The position numbers and the translations under genes are program-made. The notes below the pieces were generated by a model. It was not told where the DNA came from. It made no database searches and saw nothing but the letters and a program-made list of their open reading frames with translations. This document shows, piece after piece, positions 34,580-42,704 of a DNA stretch of 64,000 nt. Within the stretch, counting starts at the first letter, position 1, and each line of letters starts with the position of its first letter. The stretch is from Arthrobacter sp. ov407 (GTDB lineage Bacteria; Actinomycetota; Actinomycetes; Actinomycetales; Micrococcaceae), in NCBI RefSeq assembly GCF_900102895.1, contig NZ_FNGD01000013.1, forward strand, positions 62,001 through 126,000, given 5' to 3'.

Positions 34580-35173
34580 ATGATCCGCATCGCTATCGTG
34601 CTCGGGAGCACCCGGCCCGGGCGCCTCGGAAAGGCCGTCGCCGACTGGGTTAGTTCCCGGGCGTCAGAACGCGGCGATGCCACCTTTGGCGTCCTCGACG
34701 TCGCCGACTTCCGGCTCCCGCTTCTCGACGAGCCGCTGCCGCCCTCCTTCGGCCGGTACAGCCGGCCCTACACTAAGGCCTGGTCCGAGGCTGTTGACGG
34801 ATTCGACGGCTACATCTTCGTCACCGGGGAGTACAACCACTCGATCCCCGGGGCACTGAAAAACGCGCTGGACTACCTGTACAAGGAGTGGAACAACAAG
34901 GCGGCCGGTTTCGTCAGCTACGGAAGCAGCGGCGGCATCCGCGCCGTCGAACACTTACGGGGCGTGGCCGCGGAGCTGCAGATGGCAGACGTCCGGGCCC
35001 AGGTTGCACTGCCATTGGCCACGGAGTTCGAGAATTACCGTACCTTCATCCCAACGGCGGCCGCGGAGTCGAGTCTGCGGACCCTGTTTGACCAGGTGAT
35101 CGCCTGGGCCGGTGCGATGAAGGTCCTCCGCCCGGACCACGTCCACGGGAAAGAAGACGCCAGCGCCGCCTAA
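34580..35173 (+). CDS. NADPH-dependent FMN reductase
   Basis: A 197-residue flavodoxin-fold protein starting at ATG 34580 with GGAGAGGAG upstream. Family motifs are IAIVLGSTRPGRLGKAVADWV, where GSTRPGR is the FMN phosphate loop, FVTGEYNHSIPGALKNALDYL and FVSYGSSGGIRAVEHLR. It reduces FMN or quinones with NADPH. It could supply FMNH2 to flavin monooxygenases such as those at 11-14 kb, but it is not near them. It is a single gene. Confidence 0.92.
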   Translation: MIRIAIVLGSTRPGRLGKAVADWVSSRASERGDATFGVLDVADFRLPLLDEPLPPSFGRYSRPYTKAWSEAVDGFDGYIFVTGEYNHSIPGALKNALDYLYKEWNNKAAGFVSYGSSGGIRAVEHLRGVAAELQMADVRAQVALPLATEFENYRTFIPTAAAESSLRTLFDQVIAWAGAMKVLRPDHVHGKEDASAA

Positions 35174-35229
35174 CTGCTGCGCGGGCGGAGCGCGGTTTGG
35201 CGGCCGGCCGGCCGAGTGCCGCCGTCCGC

Positions 35230-36069
35230 CTAGGCCGGGGTCCCCGTCCTGCGCCGCCGTCGACGGACGGGAGGGGCTTCCCCGCCGTGTGGTACCGCGG
35301 CATAGGGACTGGGTAGGGGCTCTTTCTGGACCTGAACGGATTCTTTCTGGACCTGGACGTAATCGGGCACGAGGACATGGACCGTGGCGCCGGCGGATTC
35401 CCGCGAGGCTCCGCCCGCGACGCTGCGAAGATAGTCGAGGGCTCCCTCCTCACTAAGCCCGTACTCCCGCACCAGCGTCCGCAACGCCAGCCCAGCCAGC
35501 GCCCGGGAGAGCTGCGCAGAGGAGAGATCGGCGCTGCTCCCGGACCTCAGCGCCAACTGCTGGACCAAACGCAGTGCACGGGACACGTGGCGGGCCAGTT
35601 GAGCCGCTGCGGTGATGTCTGCGCTGGTGAAGACGTGCGGCCACGGCGCGTACAGGTTCACCGCGGCATTGAATACCGATTGTGGGACCAAGGGAACGGA
35701 TACGAGGGACTGGACTCCGAACGCTGCGGCGGCGCTGGCGTACCCGGGCCAGCGGCGCTCCATGGAGGTGTCGCCCACGAACACAAATTCACCGCTGCGA
35801 ACCGCCGTGCGGGCCGGCCCGTCGTCGAAGGATCGCTGCGCCTCATCCGCGGCACGCGCCGGTGCGCTGCCCGCGGTAAGGGTGAGGGCCTCCGCGGACC
35901 GGAGCAGTGTGATTGCCCAGCTGATCCCACGGCCGGGACCACCGATTTCTTCGACAAACTCACTCACGGCCTCGCTGAGGAAGGCACCGACATCCGGGTC
36001 GTTGAAGTGCAGCTCCCAGAAGGAGGCATGAGGTTCCTGCCGGCCGTCTCCTGGAGTTCCTTGGGTCAT
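35230..36069 (-). CDS. GAF domain protein with degenerate ANTAR-like C-terminus
   Basis: A 279-residue regulator. A GAF sensor spans about residues 25-175 (SVPLVPQSVFNAAVNLYAPWPHVFTSADITAAAQLA). A helical segment at 170-220 (SSAQLSRALAGLALRTLVREYGLSEEGALDYLRSVA) has the spacing of an ANTAR RNA-binding domain but lacks several usual residues. A long basic tail follows, with a duplicated VQVQKE encoded by a short direct DNA repeat and ending RRRRRRTG. ANTAR proteins act by antitermination. Whether this one still binds RNA is uncertain. It is a single gene. Confidence 0.75.
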   Translation of the reverse strand: MTQGTPGDGRQEPHASFWELHFNDPDVGAFLSEAVSEFVEEIGGPGRGISWAITLLRSAEALTLTAGSAPARAADEAQRSFDDGPARTAVRSGEFVFVGDTSMERRWPGYASAAAAFGVQSLVSVPLVPQSVFNAAVNLYAPWPHVFTSADITAAAQLARHVSRALRLVQQLALRSGSSADLSSAQLSRALAGLALRTLVREYGLSEEGALDYLRSVAGGASRESAGATVHVLVPDYVQVQKESVQVQKEPLPSPYAAVPHGGEAPPVRRRRRRTGTPA

Positions 36070-36509
36070 GTTCCACGCTCGAGATCAAAGCACGCAGCTC
36101 ACTGCTGAACCTATGAAAACAGCATACGTCCGGGCAGACACCGGCGCGCCACTCATCTGGCAGAGCCAAAGATTCCGCCGAATATCGCTCGGTCCCGGGG
36201 GTTCCGGTGAGCTGTTCCGGCGAACCGCACCAGCTCCGCGGCGGCCCAGGGAAGTTCCAACGTCCCGCCCTGGACCGCCCGCCCCGGCTTCAACACCAGT
36301 CGCGGAGGACCCGTCCGCCGTGGCACAACCATTTATACCCGCGTTCGCCCGGTCCTAAAAGAGCCATTTGGCCCATGCTGGCTGGCCTTGCGTTTCCACC
36401 CATTTCACCCCCGACGGGTGAGGTCCGCGCCCGCGTCCAGGCAGACGATGGAGATGCACTCCGGTGCCCGATGCCCGGAGGCATCACCCCAGCTGGGAGA
36501 GGAATTCCA
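36070..36509. other. 440-base region without a supported gene
   Basis: Only frames lacking ribosome sites and codon character are present. No hairpin with T tract, tRNA or clear promoter was seen. GGGAGAGGA at the right end is the ribosome site of the next gene. Confidence 0.5.
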
Positions 36510-36971
36510 ATGTCGAAACCCCACGCTAGTCTCTTGGGATTCATCGCGCTTGGGACCACCGTCGCACTGCTGACCGGATGCACCCCAACCAGCCCGCCGG
36601 CGGCCACTTCGAGCCCCACCGCTGCCATCTCGAGCCCGCCCGCAAGCGTGTCGCAGGTCTGCGCTGCTGCCGATGCCCATGCTGCGGCCCTGAAAAATTT
36701 CAAGGACACACTGAAGCCGGATGCCACAGTCGAGCAGGTTCGCGCGGCCCAAGACCAAGTCTCCAAGACCTATGAGGAGCTGGCCAAGGCAAGCGAGAAC
36801 CTTGCCCAACAACGGGCGGAGGCCGTTAAGGCCGCCGAAGCCAAGTTCAATGCCGCCGTCGCCGCGGTGCCGGACAACGCCACGTTGACTCAGGCAGCCG
36901 ATTCCCTACGGGACGAAGCCTCCAACGTCGAGGCCGCGGTCCGCGACCTCAGGACTGAGGTCAAGTGCTAG
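36510..36971 (+). CDS. coiled-coil lipoprotein, hypothetical
   Basis: A 153-residue exported protein. Signal peptide and lipobox LLTGC (Cys near residue 24) are followed by a Ser/Pro/Ala linker. The rest is helical with heptad character (AAQDQVSKTYEELAKASENLAQQRAEAVKAAEAKFNAAV, residues about 75-112). It has one Cys near the start of the helical part and one at the C-terminus (EVKC), possibly a disulfide. No family was recognised. The start has GGGAGAGGA ten bases upstream. Confidence 0.8.
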   Translation: MSKPHASLLGFIALGTTVALLTGCTPTSPPAATSSPTAAISSPPASVSQVCAAADAHAAALKNFKDTLKPDATVEQVRAAQDQVSKTYEELAKASENLAQQRAEAVKAAEAKFNAAVAAVPDNATLTQAADSLRDEASNVEAAVRDLRTEVKC

Positions 36972-37016
36972 CTGGCATGCCTGTGACGAAGTTCGTGTTT
37001 CAGTCGGCGGTATTAA

Positions 37017-37100
37017 GACCTCACCAAGGACGAACTGAAGGGATTGAGCCCGGTGCAATACCGTACGCAATCCCTTCAGCTCCAACTCCTTGGGGCGCAG
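37017..37100 (+). pseudogene. remnant of an IS3-type transposase C-terminus
   Basis: In the plus-strand frame from 37017 the translation reads DLTKDELKGLSPVQYRTQSL. LKGLSPVQYRTQS is the typical C-terminal end of IS3-family integrases. Nothing else of the element is present. CTGAAGGGATTG (37035-37046) has an exact reverse complement at 37068-37079, which may form a stem. It lies just beyond the fructanase stop and may act as its terminator. Confidence 0.55.
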
Positions 37101-37118
37101 GTCAGGCGGTGGGCTGGG

Positions 37119-39743
37119 TCACTTCTTTTCCGGGAGGAACATTGCCTTTTCCAGCGGTGTCACGGTGAGTGATTTGAGCTGGGCGATCCCGCCTTCTGCG
37201 AAGAGGGCCATCTTGTCGGCTCCGTCGTTGGGGAATACCTGGTCGGTGATGGTCTTTAGACCGTCCTGGGCGAACGCCTCCACTGATGAGCGGTCGAGGT
37301 AGATCCGCATGGTGATGTTGCCCTGCTTGTCCAGCGTGACGGGGGCGTCCTCGATGGAAGCGAAGGCCGGATGGAACGCGGTGTTGCCGGAGTTGGTGCG
37401 GTCAACGAAGAGCTTCTCAGTCGTGGCGTCGTAGCCGATGACGGTGGATGATGTTCCATCGCCCAGCACGGTGATGCCGGATTTCTTGGCCGTGCCCGGA
37501 GCGAAGGTGATATCGACCCGTTGGACCTGACCGGAGGCGGCCGCGGGCAGCGGGGTTATCCCCTCCGCAATCGGGATGATCTTCTTGGTCGAGTAGCTTG
37601 GCGTTTGGGCCAGCTTGTCGACCTGCTTTACGGCGCTTTGGGTGAGTCGGGGACCTTCGGTGGTCTGAGTCAGGCTGACCTCGCGGGGAAGTGCCATGGC
37701 GCTGCGCCACGGGCTGGTGGGGATGTCGTTCGCGTAGTCCCAGTTGTTCATCCAGCCCAGCATGATCCGCTTGTTATCGGGCATGTTGCTGAAGGACACG
37801 CTGGCGTAGAGGTCGCGACCGTAGTCCAGCCAGTCATAGGACTGCAGTCGGCTTGTGGCTGCTGTGGAGCTCGCTATGAACTCGTCAGCGAGGATATGCC
37901 CCCAGCCGAATCGGTTGTTGTCGACGACTTTGATTTGTGCCTGTTGGCCGACGAATTCTTTGACATTCCATGACGCCCAATCCAGCGTTTCACTGTCGTT
38001 GCCCGTGGCCGTGCGGACCACCTTTCCGTTGACTACCAGATTCACGGTTTCTTCATCGGACCTGGTAACAGCGGCGGTGTCGGTGAGCATGACATGATCC
38101 AGAGTCAGGTGTCCCCACCCGCCGGTAGCTTGGTCGACGACCCGCAACTGTGCATTCTGTCCCGCGAATTCGGAGACGTCCCATCCCTTCCAGTTCAGGA
38201 CCCCGGAATTATCTCCCGCCAGGGAGCGGACCACTTTGCCGTTGATGAGCAACTGGACGGCCAGGATCTGTCCGGAGTCCGCGGGGCGGTTGCCGCCGCC
38301 GACCAGCATGCTCATGAAATTCTTCGTGATGGGGAATTCCGGTGATGTCAGGGTGCCCTGCCGGTCATCGCCCGGTGCGGTGCCGGTGTCGAACGTGTTG
38401 ACCCGCTTGGCCCCGATATAGAAGTCCCCGCCACTGGCGGAGGGCTGGAAATTGGGGGTGAGGTCGCCGGTTCCGGTCCAGCCGGCGTCGGCCAGTGTGG
38501 TCCCCGGGGGAACCTCGAAGCCGTTGAACTTGAGCTCCCCCTCGGGCGGGGCGTTGTCCAGTTTGTCGGAGACCCTCGGATGCTTGCCGCCGCCTACGAG
38601 GAAGTTCAAATAGTCATCGGACACCGTAAATGTTGGTGACTGCATGGACCCGAGCGGCCAGTCGCCGTCGTTGAAGGAATTGATGAGTCCTGCTCCAGTG
38701 AAGCCGGAGACAGTTTGTTGCCCACCGATCGCCCCGGCTGCGGGAGCGTCAGTAAAGGGGCCGTTCATCCGATTGCCGGGCTCGTTGTTCACGGTCCAGC
38801 CGTTGTAGGTTCCGTCGTTGAATCCGGCCAGGACCGTTCCGGCCGGAAGTGTAGCCACGGGCTTGGTCGTTTCGGATGTGAACGTGGTGCCGTCGAAGTT
38901 ACCCACGAAGTACTGGCCGGCGGAGCCGCCGGCCACACCGCCGGGGTTGATGTTGACCACCATGACCCATTTGATGTTGTTCTTGTCGCCGTCCACGGCC
39001 AGGGGGAACAGATCAGGGCACTCCCACTGCCCGCCGGTGGCATTGGGGGGCCCGAACTCGCTCAACGCGGTCCAGTCCTTGAGGTTGGCGGATTTGTACA
39101 GAACAACCTTGTGCTCGGTGGCTTCCACAGCAGTCATCACCCAGTAACCGCCGCCGCCGGGTTTGTCGTACCAGAACACCTTGGGGTCGCGGAAGTTGGC
39201 GGAGTTCCGGTTCAGGACAGGATTGCCTGAGTACTTGGTCCAGGTTTGGCCGTCGTCGACGCTGTAGGCCAGGGACTGCGCCTGCAGGCCGCGGTGCGGA
39301 GAGGCGTCCTTGTAGGCACTGGTGTAGACGGCCACGAGGGGAGGGTTCTCTTTCGTGCCGAAACCGGTCGTGTTGTCCTTGTCGACGACGACGCTGCCGG
39401 AGAAGACGTCTTCCTGGGCCTCGGTGGAGATCGCCAGCGGCTGCTCCTGCCAGTGAACAAGGTCCTTGGACGTGGCGTGCCCCCAGGACATGTTCCCCCA
39501 GGTGTTGCCGGAGGGGTTGTGCTGGTAGTACAGGTGGTAGACGCCCTTGTAGAAGACGAGCCCATTGGGGTCGTTCATCCAGTTTTTTTCGGGCGTGTAG
39601 TGGAAGGCCGGCCGGTACGGTTCGTCCCCGAGGCTTGTGGCGGCCGACGCCGGCAGGGAACCTGCCAGTGCCGCGGCCAGCGTCAGTCCCGCGAGCGTCA
39701 TTGCAGAAACGGCATGCGTCCTGCGGGTGGTCGTTCTCTTCAT
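37119..39743 (-). CDS. secreted GH32 fructan beta-fructosidase (levanase/inulinase) with nested insert domains
   Basis: An 874-residue exported enzyme; ATG 39743 starts a signal peptide cleaved near ASA-ATS (residue 35). The GH32 five-blade propeller begins at residue 41. The nucleophile is Asp58 in WMNDPNG, the stabiliser is in FRDPK (185-187) and the acid/base is Glu241 in WECPDLF. An insertion starts near FNDGTYNGWTV (308) and reaches about residue 626. The propeller then resumes (LYASVSFSNMPDNKRIMLGWMNNWDYA) and a beta-sandwich follows (695-865). The insert has duplicated motifs (FLVGGG, NGKVVR, WDV/WNV, GWGH), arranged one copy inside another. It cleaves fructans outside the cell and is predicted to feed the importer at 41.5-44.5 kb. 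Confidence 0.93.
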   Translation of the reverse strand: MKRTTTRRTHAVSAMTLAGLTLAAALAGSLPASAATSLGDEPYRPAFHYTPEKNWMNDPNGLVFYKGVYHLYYQHNPSGNTWGNMSWGHATSKDLVHWQEQPLAISTEAQEDVFSGSVVVDKDNTTGFGTKENPPLVAVYTSAYKDASPHRGLQAQSLAYSVDDGQTWTKYSGNPVLNRNSANFRDPKVFWYDKPGGGGYWVMTAVEATEHKVVLYKSANLKDWTALSEFGPPNATGGQWECPDLFPLAVDGDKNNIKWVMVVNINPGGVAGGSAGQYFVGNFDGTTFTSETTKPVATLPAGTVLAGFNDGTYNGWTVNNEPGNRMNGPFTDAPAAGAIGGQQTVSGFTGAGLINSFNDGDWPLGSMQSPTFTVSDDYLNFLVGGGKHPRVSDKLDNAPPEGELKFNGFEVPPGTTLADAGWTGTGDLTPNFQPSASGGDFYIGAKRVNTFDTGTAPGDDRQGTLTSPEFPITKNFMSMLVGGGNRPADSGQILAVQLLINGKVVRSLAGDNSGVLNWKGWDVSEFAGQNAQLRVVDQATGGWGHLTLDHVMLTDTAAVTRSDEETVNLVVNGKVVRTATGNDSETLDWASWNVKEFVGQQAQIKVVDNNRFGWGHILADEFIASSTAATSRLQSYDWLDYGRDLYASVSFSNMPDNKRIMLGWMNNWDYANDIPTSPWRSAMALPREVSLTQTTEGPRLTQSAVKQVDKLAQTPSYSTKKIIPIAEGITPLPAAASGQVQRVDITFAPGTAKKSGITVLGDGTSSTVIGYDATTEKLFVDRTNSGNTAFHPAFASIEDAPVTLDKQGNITMRIYLDRSSVEAFAQDGLKTITDQVFPNDGADKMALFAEGGIAQLKSLTVTPLEKAMFLPEKK

Positions 39744-39780
39744 CTGCTTGTTTCGCCCTTCATTGCGCGCGTCGTCGATA

Positions 39781-39792
39781 GACAACGTTGTC
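39781..39792. promoter_or_regulatory. fructan-regulon operator, site 1
   Basis: GACAACGTTGTC, a perfect palindrome 38 bases before the fructanase ATG. It lies downstream of a TTGACT -35-like box on the minus strand. The same motif recurs at 41349 and 41427. Confidence 0.8.
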
Positions 39793-39960
39793 AGTGCGAA
39801 GGACGCTAAGTTATGTCCATCAGACAAGTCAACGGTTTTGGCGACTCAGGTATGAATACGCCCGCTCCTCCACTGAGGCAAGCGAAGCGATGGGCGGGCA
39901 GCAGAGAGTTCCCACCAACCGACGGCTGGAAGGAAATCTTTTCCTAAACGCGGCTGAAGG

Positions 39961-40257
39961 CTACTCCAAGGGCAGGAGCCAGGTCAGCGCGGACCCGTCG
40001 CCTTCGATGTGGCGGGCCAGTTCTTCGTTGAATCTGGCGCCGTAGTCGGCGCCGATATGTTTCTGGAATGCCGCTTCGTCGCTGTAGACCTCGAAGACAA
40101 AGTACTCGCGGGGATTCTCTTCCCGCGTATAGGGAAGGAACAGCTCGTTGCCCGGTTCCCTGCGGACATGCTCGGTCAGTTCGAGCATCATCTCCGCGAC
40201 GCGGGCTTCGCTGCCGGGCTTGACGGTGAACTCGGCGTACAGGGTTTTGGTCATCAT
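39961..40257 (-). CDS. ABM-domain (putative quinol) monooxygenase
   Basis: A 98-residue protein beginning MMTKTLYAEFTVKPGSEARVAEMML. The ABM pattern continues with LPYTREENPREYFVFEVYSDEAAFQKHIGADYGARFNEEL. YgiN-type proteins of this kind act on quinols or aldehydes or are of unknown function. A longer frame to 40455 lacks support. It lies 52 bases downstream of the LacI gene on the same strand and so may be co-transcribed with it, but no link to fructan use is evident. Confidence 0.8.
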   Translation of the reverse strand: MMTKTLYAEFTVKPGSEARVAEMMLELTEHVRREPGNELFLPYTREENPREYFVFEVYSDEAAFQKHIGADYGARFNEELARHIEGDGSALTWLLPLE

Positions 40258-40309
40258 GATCCCTTTCAGGTCAATATGTTCGGCGGACTGTTCAGGAAGT
40301 TCCCCGGCG

Positions 40310-41362
40310 TCAGGCCGGCGGGCGGAGTTCCCCGGAGCCCCTTTGCACCAGCTCAGACGGGACAACGTAGGTATGCGGAGGCTGCTGGTCGCCGTCAATC
40401 CTGGCCAGCAGCCGCTCCGCTGCCAGCTTCCCGATCCGCTCGGGGTGCTGGGCAATGACTGTCACGCCGGGATCCATCATGTCGGCAAGCGTGAAGTCAT
40501 CGAACCCTATCAACGCCACGCGTTTGCTTAGCCCGAGCTCTCTCAGAGCACGCATGGCGCCGAAAGTGACGAGGTTCTGACTGGAGAAGATCGCAGTCGG
40601 CGGTTCGCCGGCAGTGAGAAGCTCCAACGCGGCCAACCTCGCCGATTCCTCGTCGTGAAGGTTTTCACGGACAGGAACCGTTGAGGTGGGAATGCCCTGC
40701 CGGCCGATCTCTTCCATGAACCCCCGACGGCGTTCCCGCGCGGTCTGGATGTCGGTGCGGTCCCCCAAATAGGCGAGCCTGGTGTGGCCCCGGCTCATCA
40801 GGTGAGCGGCCGCACTCGCGGCGCCTACGGCGTTGTCGGTCACCACGGCGTCTGCTTCCATCCCTACCGGCTCACGGTCGATGAAGACCAAGGGCAGGTC
40901 ACGGGAATGCTCCGGGATTACATACGCTTGGCTTCGGGCGATCGGCGTGAGGATGAGCCCATCCACGCGCCGGCCAAGAAATGCCGTAACGATGGCCTGC
41001 TCCCGCCGGGGGTCATCATCGAGGCTCGCGGCAAAAACCGCTATCCCCCGGGCCCCCAGCGCATCTTCTATTGCCCGGTTGATCTCGCCGCTGAATGGGT
41101 TGGAGACACTCGGCAGCAGGAGCCCGACGGAGAGCGTTCGCCTGCCCGCGCGGCGCAGGCTGCCGGCGGCCATGTCCAGCTGGTAGTTGAGTTGTCGTGA
41201 AGCGCTGAGCACCTTTTCCCGGGTGGCGTCCGACACGCCAGGTTCGTCGTTGATCACCCGGGACACGGTCTTAATTCCGACGCCGGCAAGGGCAGCCACG
41301 TGGCGCATTGTCGGACGACTGGCGGAAAGGGCCGGCTGGCTACGATCGGACATCGTTGTCAA
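40310..41362 (-). CDS. LacI-family repressor of the fructan locus
   Basis: A 350-residue repressor. The TTG at 41362 has AGGAG eight bases upstream; an ATG three codons later is too far from it. The helix-turn-helix is TMRHVAALAGVGIKTVSRVINDEP and the hinge ASRQLNYQLDMAAGSLRRAG. The sensor begins LSVGLLLPSVSNPFSGEINRAI and ends with ALIGFDDFTLADMMDPGVTVIAQHPERIG, as in sugar-responsive members. The gene's own start codon lies in one of three GACAWCGTTGTC palindromes, so it is predicted to be autoregulated. It is divergent from the sugar importer. Confidence 0.93.
   Translation of the reverse strand: MTTMSDRSQPALSASRPTMRHVAALAGVGIKTVSRVINDEPGVSDATREKVLSASRQLNYQLDMAAGSLRRAGRRTLSVGLLLPSVSNPFSGEINRAIEDALGARGIAVFAASLDDDPRREQAIVTAFLGRRVDGLILTPIARSQAYVIPEHSRDLPLVFIDREPVGMEADAVVTDNAVGAASAAAHLMSRGHTRLAYLGDRTDIQTARERRRGFMEEIGRQGIPTSTVPVRENLHDEESARLAALELLTAGEPPTAIFSSQNLVTFGAMRALRELGLSKRVALIGFDDFTLADMMDPGVTVIAQHPERIGKLAAERLLARIDGDQQPPHTYVVPSELVQRGSGELRPPA
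41349..41360. promoter_or_regulatory. fructan-regulon operator, site 2
   Basis: GACATCGTTGTC overlaps the first codons of the LacI gene, with one mismatch to perfect symmetry. Its centre is 78 bases from that of site 3. Confidence 0.75.
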
Positions 41363-41390
41363 ATAAATCGCTCCTTCTAAGTTGCATCTA

Positions 41391-41419
41391 TTGACTCTCC
41401 GGTGTGATGCTGCTTACAT
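41391..41419 (+). promoter_or_regulatory. sigma-70 promoter of the fructose importer operon
   Basis: TTGACT (41391-41396), a 17-base spacer and TTACAT (41414-41419). The operator copy begins eight bases downstream of the -10 box, over the expected start point, so the repressor would block it. Confidence 0.75.
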
Positions 41420-41426
41420 CGTACAT

Positions 41427-41438
41427 GACATCGTTGTC
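41427..41438. promoter_or_regulatory. fructan-regulon operator, site 3
   Basis: GACATCGTTGTC, identical to site 2, directly after the importer promoter and 34 bases before the binding-protein ATG. Confidence 0.8.
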
Positions 41439-41472
41439 GAGGCCAGTGAGGCCTCAAACACCAGGAGATTCA

Positions 41473-42591
41473 ATGTTGAGTTCCAAAGCACCCCGTTCAA
41501 CGGCCACCCGCCTGTTCGCTGCGGGAGCAGTGCTGACCCTGGGAGCGCTCAGTCTTTCAGCCTGCGGCGGAAGTTCCACGTCCACCACATCAACGGGAAG
41601 CTCGTCCGCCGAAAAGGTCGGCGTCTCGCTGATCGTTAAGACCACGACCAACCCATTCTTCGTCTCCATGCAGGACGGGGCAAAGAAGGCGGCCGAGGCC
41701 GGCGGCGTGGACCTTAAGCTCGCAGCCGGCAAGGCTGACGGCGACGAGGACACCCAGATCCAGGCCATCGAGAACGCCATCTCCAAGGGCGACAAGGGCA
41801 TCCTGATCACCCCCAACGGCCCGTCCGTAGTGGACGCCCTGAAGAAGGCCAAGGACGCCGGGCTCTTCGTCATCGCCCTGGACACCCCGCCGGACCCGGC
41901 CGACGCCGCCGACATCACGTTCGCGACGGACAACTTTGCCGCCGGCGAGCTGATCGGCAAATGGACCGCAGCCCAGCTGGATGGGAAAAAAGCGACCATT
42001 GCCCTCGTCGATCTTTTTGACGACAAGGTCGTCTCGGTTGACTACAACCGGGACCAGGGCTTCCTGACCGGCCTGGGTATCGACACCGCGGACAAGAAGA
42101 AGAACGGCGACGAAGCCAAAACCGGCAAGTACAACGGCGGCAAGGGCGGCGACTACGAGATCGTCGGCAGCCAGGCCTCCCAGGGCGCCGAGGACGGCGG
42201 ACGCACCGCCATGGAAACCCTCCTCGCCAAGAACCCGAACATCAACGTCGTCTACACCATCAACGAACCTGCAGCAGCGGGTGCTTTCGAGGCACTGAAG
42301 GCCGCCGGCAAGGAAAAGGACGTGCTGGTGGTTTCGGTGGACGGCGGCTGCACGGGCGTGAACAACGTCAAGGCCGGCGTCATCGGTGCCACGGCCCAGC
42401 AGTACCCGGTCAAGATGGCCGAACTGGGAGTGAAGGCCATCGTTGACCTCGCCAAGACCGGCCAGAAGCCGGCCAACTCACCGGGGCTTGACTTCTACAA
42501 CACCGGCGTCGAGCTCGTCACGGACAAGCCGGTCGACGGCGTCAAGAGCATCACCACCACCGCGGCCTCCGACATCTGCTGGGGAAAGTAA
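41473..42591 (+). CDS. sugar ABC transporter substrate-binding lipoprotein (RbsB/FrcB type)
   Basis: A 372-residue family-2 sugar-binding protein. ATG 41473 has AGGAG five bases upstream. The signal peptide ends in lipobox LSLSAC, followed by a Ser/Thr linker. Mature motifs are GVSLIVKTTTNPFFVSMQDGAKKAAE, IENAISKGDKGILITPNGPSVVDALKKA and VVYTINEPAAAGAFEALKAAGKE. These are typical of ribose/fructose/xylose binding proteins. Context with fructanase and fructokinase points to fructose or short fructans. Confidence 0.94.
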   Translation: MLSSKAPRSTATRLFAAGAVLTLGALSLSACGGSSTSTTSTGSSSAEKVGVSLIVKTTTNPFFVSMQDGAKKAAEAGGVDLKLAAGKADGDEDTQIQAIENAISKGDKGILITPNGPSVVDALKKAKDAGLFVIALDTPPDPADAADITFATDNFAAGELIGKWTAAQLDGKKATIALVDLFDDKVVSVDYNRDQGFLTGLGIDTADKKKNGDEAKTGKYNGGKGGDYEIVGSQASQGAEDGGRTAMETLLAKNPNINVVYTINEPAAAGAFEALKAAGKEKDVLVVSVDGGCTGVNNVKAGVIGATAQQYPVKMAELGVKAIVDLAKTGQKPANSPGLDFYNTGVELVTDKPVDGVKSITTTAASDICWGK

Positions 42592-42611
42592 CCCACCCAG
42601 CTTCACTGCGG

Positions 42612-42646
42612 GCGGGGAGGCCGGAGTCCGCTATCGGCCTCCCCGC
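42612..42646 (+). terminator. intercistronic hairpin after the binding-protein gene
   Basis: GCGGGGAGGCC (42612-42622) pairs perfectly with 42636-42646. Such stems after binding-protein genes limit read-through or protect the upstream mRNA, giving more binding protein than permease. Confidence 0.65.
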
Positions 42647-42704
42647 ATTTCATCTACCGAGCTAGCTCCGCCCTAGCAACCATCACCGAAGATCAGGACC
42701 AATC

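Noticed and set aside
35230..35400. Short direct DNA repeat coding VQVQKE twice as a mobile or regulatory element
   Set aside because: It is a simple in-frame duplication in the tail of one protein, with no copy elsewhere in the window.
41404..42591. Longer start for the sugar-binding protein
   Set aside because: It would put the -10 box and operator inside the coding region; ATG 41473 has AGGAG and starts a proper signal peptide.
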